Of a DNA stretch of 35,802 nt, positions 34,736 through 35,802 are shown piece by piece; the first letter of the stretch is position 1, and each line of letters begins with the position of its first letter. Location: the NCBI GenBank assembly GCA_003331565.1, contig QOPE01000003.1, positions 1 through 35,802 on the forward strand, read 5' to 3'. The stretch comes from SAR86 cluster bacterium. GTDB lineage: Bacteria; Pseudomonadota; Gammaproteobacteria; Magnimaribacterales; D2472. The position numbers and the translations under genes are program-made. A model generated the notes under the pieces. That model was not told the DNA's origin and made no database searches. It worked only from the letters and a program-made list of their open reading frames with translations.

Positions 34736-35313
34736 AGAATATCTTATACCTACATGGATTTGCATCTTCGTCTGATTCCACAAAAGCTAAGCTTTTCAAA
34801 GAGTTCGTTAACTCACATAAAAATCTCAATGTTCTAACGCCAGATCTTCCAAATAATCTAATAGGTTGGTCAAGCCTTATTGAGGAATTGTGTGAAAGGC
34901 ACAATCCTGTTGCTTTTATCGGCAGCTCAATGGGTGGATTCTATTCAACTTTCTTTGCAAGAAAGTTGGGTGCTATGGATGTTCTTTTAAATCCTGCTGT
35001 TTTGCCAGCAGAGGGCATGAAAAGTTATCTTGGAAAAAATAATAACTATGCAACAGGTGAAGAATTCGTAATGAAGAATGATGAAATAGAGCACCTTAAA
35101 TTGATGGAAAAAAAGATTAAAAAAAATAACTATGCTAACGACAGGACAATGGTCTTATTGGAATCAGGCGATGAAGTTCTTAATTACAAAGAGGCAGTTA
35201 GTTTCTATTCGGGTGCACATATTAAAATTATTTCTGGTGGCAGTCATTCGTTAGAGAGTTTCAGTGATTATCTAGATTTAATATTGAAATTCATTATTTT
35301 TGCACTAAAATAG
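34732..35313 (+). CDS. yqiA: YqiA-like alpha/beta-hydrolase (UPF0227 esterase)
   Basis: A 193-aa alpha/beta-hydrolase of the YqiA group; E. coli YqiA has esterase activity on short acyl substrates, but the natural substrate is unknown. It opens ILYLHGFASSSDSTKAKLF (oxyanion HGF). The nucleophile elbow is IGSSMGGFYS, DEVLNYKEAVSFY holds the acidic residue, and ISGGSHSLESF the catalytic histidine. NPAVLPAEGMKSYLG is also diagnostic. It overlaps yqiB by 4 bp. The stop codon TAG falls inside the NtrC-type palindrome that controls the next gene. Confidence 0.93.
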   Translation: MKNILYLHGFASSSDSTKAKLFKEFVNSHKNLNVLTPDLPNNLIGWSSLIEELCERHNPVAFIGSSMGGFYSTFFARKLGAMDVLLNPAVLPAEGMKSYLGKNNNYATGEEFVMKNDEIEHLKLMEKKIKKNNYANDRTMVLLESGDEVLNYKEAVSFYSGAHIKIISGGSHSLESFSDYLDLILKFIIFALK

Positions 35314-35317
35314 TGCA
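35301..35317. promoter_or_regulatory. NtrC-type binding site 1
   Basis: TGCACTAAAATAGTGCA is a perfect 17-bp palindrome that fits the NtrC consensus TGCACCA-N3-TGGTGCA, with T for C at the sixth position of each arm. Symmetry extends one more base each side (TTGCACTA/TAGTGCAA, 35300-35318). It overlaps the yqiA stop codon and is centred about 94 bp upstream of the predicted sigma-54 start site, within the usual range of enhancer positions. Confidence 0.85.
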
Positions 35318-35330
35318 ATTTATTGTATAA

Positions 35331-35347
35331 TGCACAAATATATGGCA
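35331..35347. promoter_or_regulatory. Possible weak NtrC-type site 2
   Basis: TGCACAAATATATGGCA keeps the left half-site TGCAC but the right half is only partly matched (TATGGCA). Its centre is 30 bp downstream of site 1, close to three helical turns, so both would face the same side of the DNA, much like the paired sites at enterobacterial glnA. By itself the match would not be persuasive. Confidence 0.45.
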
Positions 35348-35376
35348 TTTAATGACCAATATTAGTGCAAAATGTA

Positions 35377-35392
35377 TGGCACATAGATTGCA
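35377..35392 (+). promoter_or_regulatory. Sigma-54 (RpoN) promoter for the glutamine synthetase gene
   Basis: TGGCAC-ATAGA-TTGCA matches the -24/-12 consensus TGGCAC-N5-TTGCW exactly, with GG (35378-35379) and GC (35390-35391) at the required spacing. Predicted transcription start is about 35403, giving a 33-nt leader that contains a strong AAGGAG ribosome-binding site (35424-35429), six bases before the ATG. Confidence 0.9.
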
Positions 35393-35435
35393 TAATATTT
35401 ATTAGTTATTTAGTTAATTCTATAAGGAGAATATT

Positions 35436-35802
35436 ATGAATACATATGAATATATTTGGCTAGATGGATACACTCCTGAAGCAAATATGCGAAGTAAAGT
35501 AAAAGCTACCGATGAAGATACAGCTCCTGATTGGTCTTTTGATGGTTCGTCAACGCAACAAGCAGAAGGAGGAAGTTCAGATTGTCTTCTCCTACCTGTT
35601 CAAACTTATGAAAACTCTAATGGGCATGACTTAGTAATGACTCAGGTTCAGTCGGCAGATCATACTACTCACCCATCTAATTTTAGAGCTGCAGCTGCGG
35701 AGGTGGTTACAGATGAGTGGTGGTTTGGGTTCGAGCAAGAATTTTTCTTTACTGATCCAAATACAGGAGAGCCTTTAGGTTGGGAAGACGGAACTCCCAA
35801 AG
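35436..35802 (+). CDS. glnII: Type II (eukaryote-type) glutamine synthetase, 5' part
   Basis: Assimilates ammonium by ATP-dependent conversion of glutamate to glutamine. Not in the ORF track because the gene runs off the right edge; the visible 122 codons contain no stop. The N-terminal beta-grasp domain shows YEYIWLDGYTPEANMRSK, the GSII signature WSFDGSSTQQAEGGSSD, and the catalytic start FGFEQEFFF (GMEQEY in eukaryotes). This form (about 340-370 aa) differs from the ~470-aa GlnA of most gammaproteobacteria. The strong Shine-Dalgarno, sigma-54 promoter and NtrC-type sites upstream indicate induction under nitrogen limitation, as known for rhizobial glnII. Confidence 0.93.
   Translation, partial: MNTYEYIWLDGYTPEANMRSKVKATDEDTAPDWSFDGSSTQQAEGGSSDCLLLPVQTYENSNGHDLVMTQVQSADHTTHPSNFRAAAAEVVTDEWWFGFEQEFFFTDPNTGEPLGWEDGTPK

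Noticed and set aside
1-35802. tRNA or rRNA genes, CRISPR array, IS elements, prophage
   Set aside because: No cloverleaf with GGTTCGAATCC-like arms, no regularly spaced repeats, no transposase or integrase motifs and no long direct repeats were noticed by eye. A covariance-model scan would be needed for certainty about small RNAs.

Overview
AT-rich, very tightly packed chromosomal DNA. Gene order and gene content point to a streamlined marine gammaproteobacterium, possibly SAR86-like. The lineage is inferred from synteny (lptD-surA-pdxA-ksgA-apaH, amgK-murU beside lptD, rph-pyrE, rpsU divergent from tsaD, ubiC-ubiA, yqiB-yqiA) and not from a marker tree. Most genes overlap by 1-4 bp or abut, no gap reaches 150 bp, and I see no tRNA, rRNA, IS element, CRISPR array or phage gene.

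Layout. (1) 1-3464, minus strand: an HSDL2-type short-chain dehydrogenase, the peptidoglycan-recycling pair amgK-murU, rpe and a cut-off DUF192 protein. (2) 3526-12983, plus strand: a DsbA-like isomerase, then a long operon-like run of lptD, surA, pdxA, ksgA, apaH, cca, a pteridine reductase and an APH-fold phosphotransferase (outer-membrane assembly, cofactors, RNA maturation). A perfect 10-bp inverted repeat lies in the divergent promoter between (1) and (2). (3) 12984-14781, minus: tsaD, folB, folK. (4) 14834-15499, plus: rpsU and yqeY. (5) 15496-18161, minus: two overlapping exported amidohydrolase-fold proteins, one with a metal site and one that appears to have lost it. (6) 18215-20166, plus: rph, pyrE, ribE. 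(7) 20144-26221, minus: pyrB, ridA, spoT, rpoZ, gmk, yicC and an NAD(P)-binding protein (pyrimidines, stringent response, guanylate supply). (8) 26259-28319, plus: recG, ending at a bidirectional terminator shared with (9). (9) 28364-31820, minus: rubredoxin (absent from the ORF track), a dicarboxylate/amino-acid:cation symporter and a membrane pyrophosphatase. (10) 31884-35313, plus: ubiC, ubiA, a DUF482 acyltransferase-like protein, yqiB, yqiA. (11) 35436 to the right edge: the start of a eukaryote-type (type II) glutamine synthetase.

The most striking element is upstream of this last gene. A perfect NtrC-type palindrome (TGCACTAAAATAGTGCA) overlaps the yqiA stop codon, a weaker copy is centred 30 bp downstream, and a textbook sigma-54 promoter (TGGCAC-N5-TTGCA) follows. 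The nitrogen-regulation circuit can therefore be read directly from the DNA. Second in interest is the paired amidohydrolase operon with a degenerate partner. The rest is mostly core housekeeping, with several losses relative to the usual gammaproteobacterial order (no apaG, plsY, dnaG, rpoD or cpdA at their expected places).
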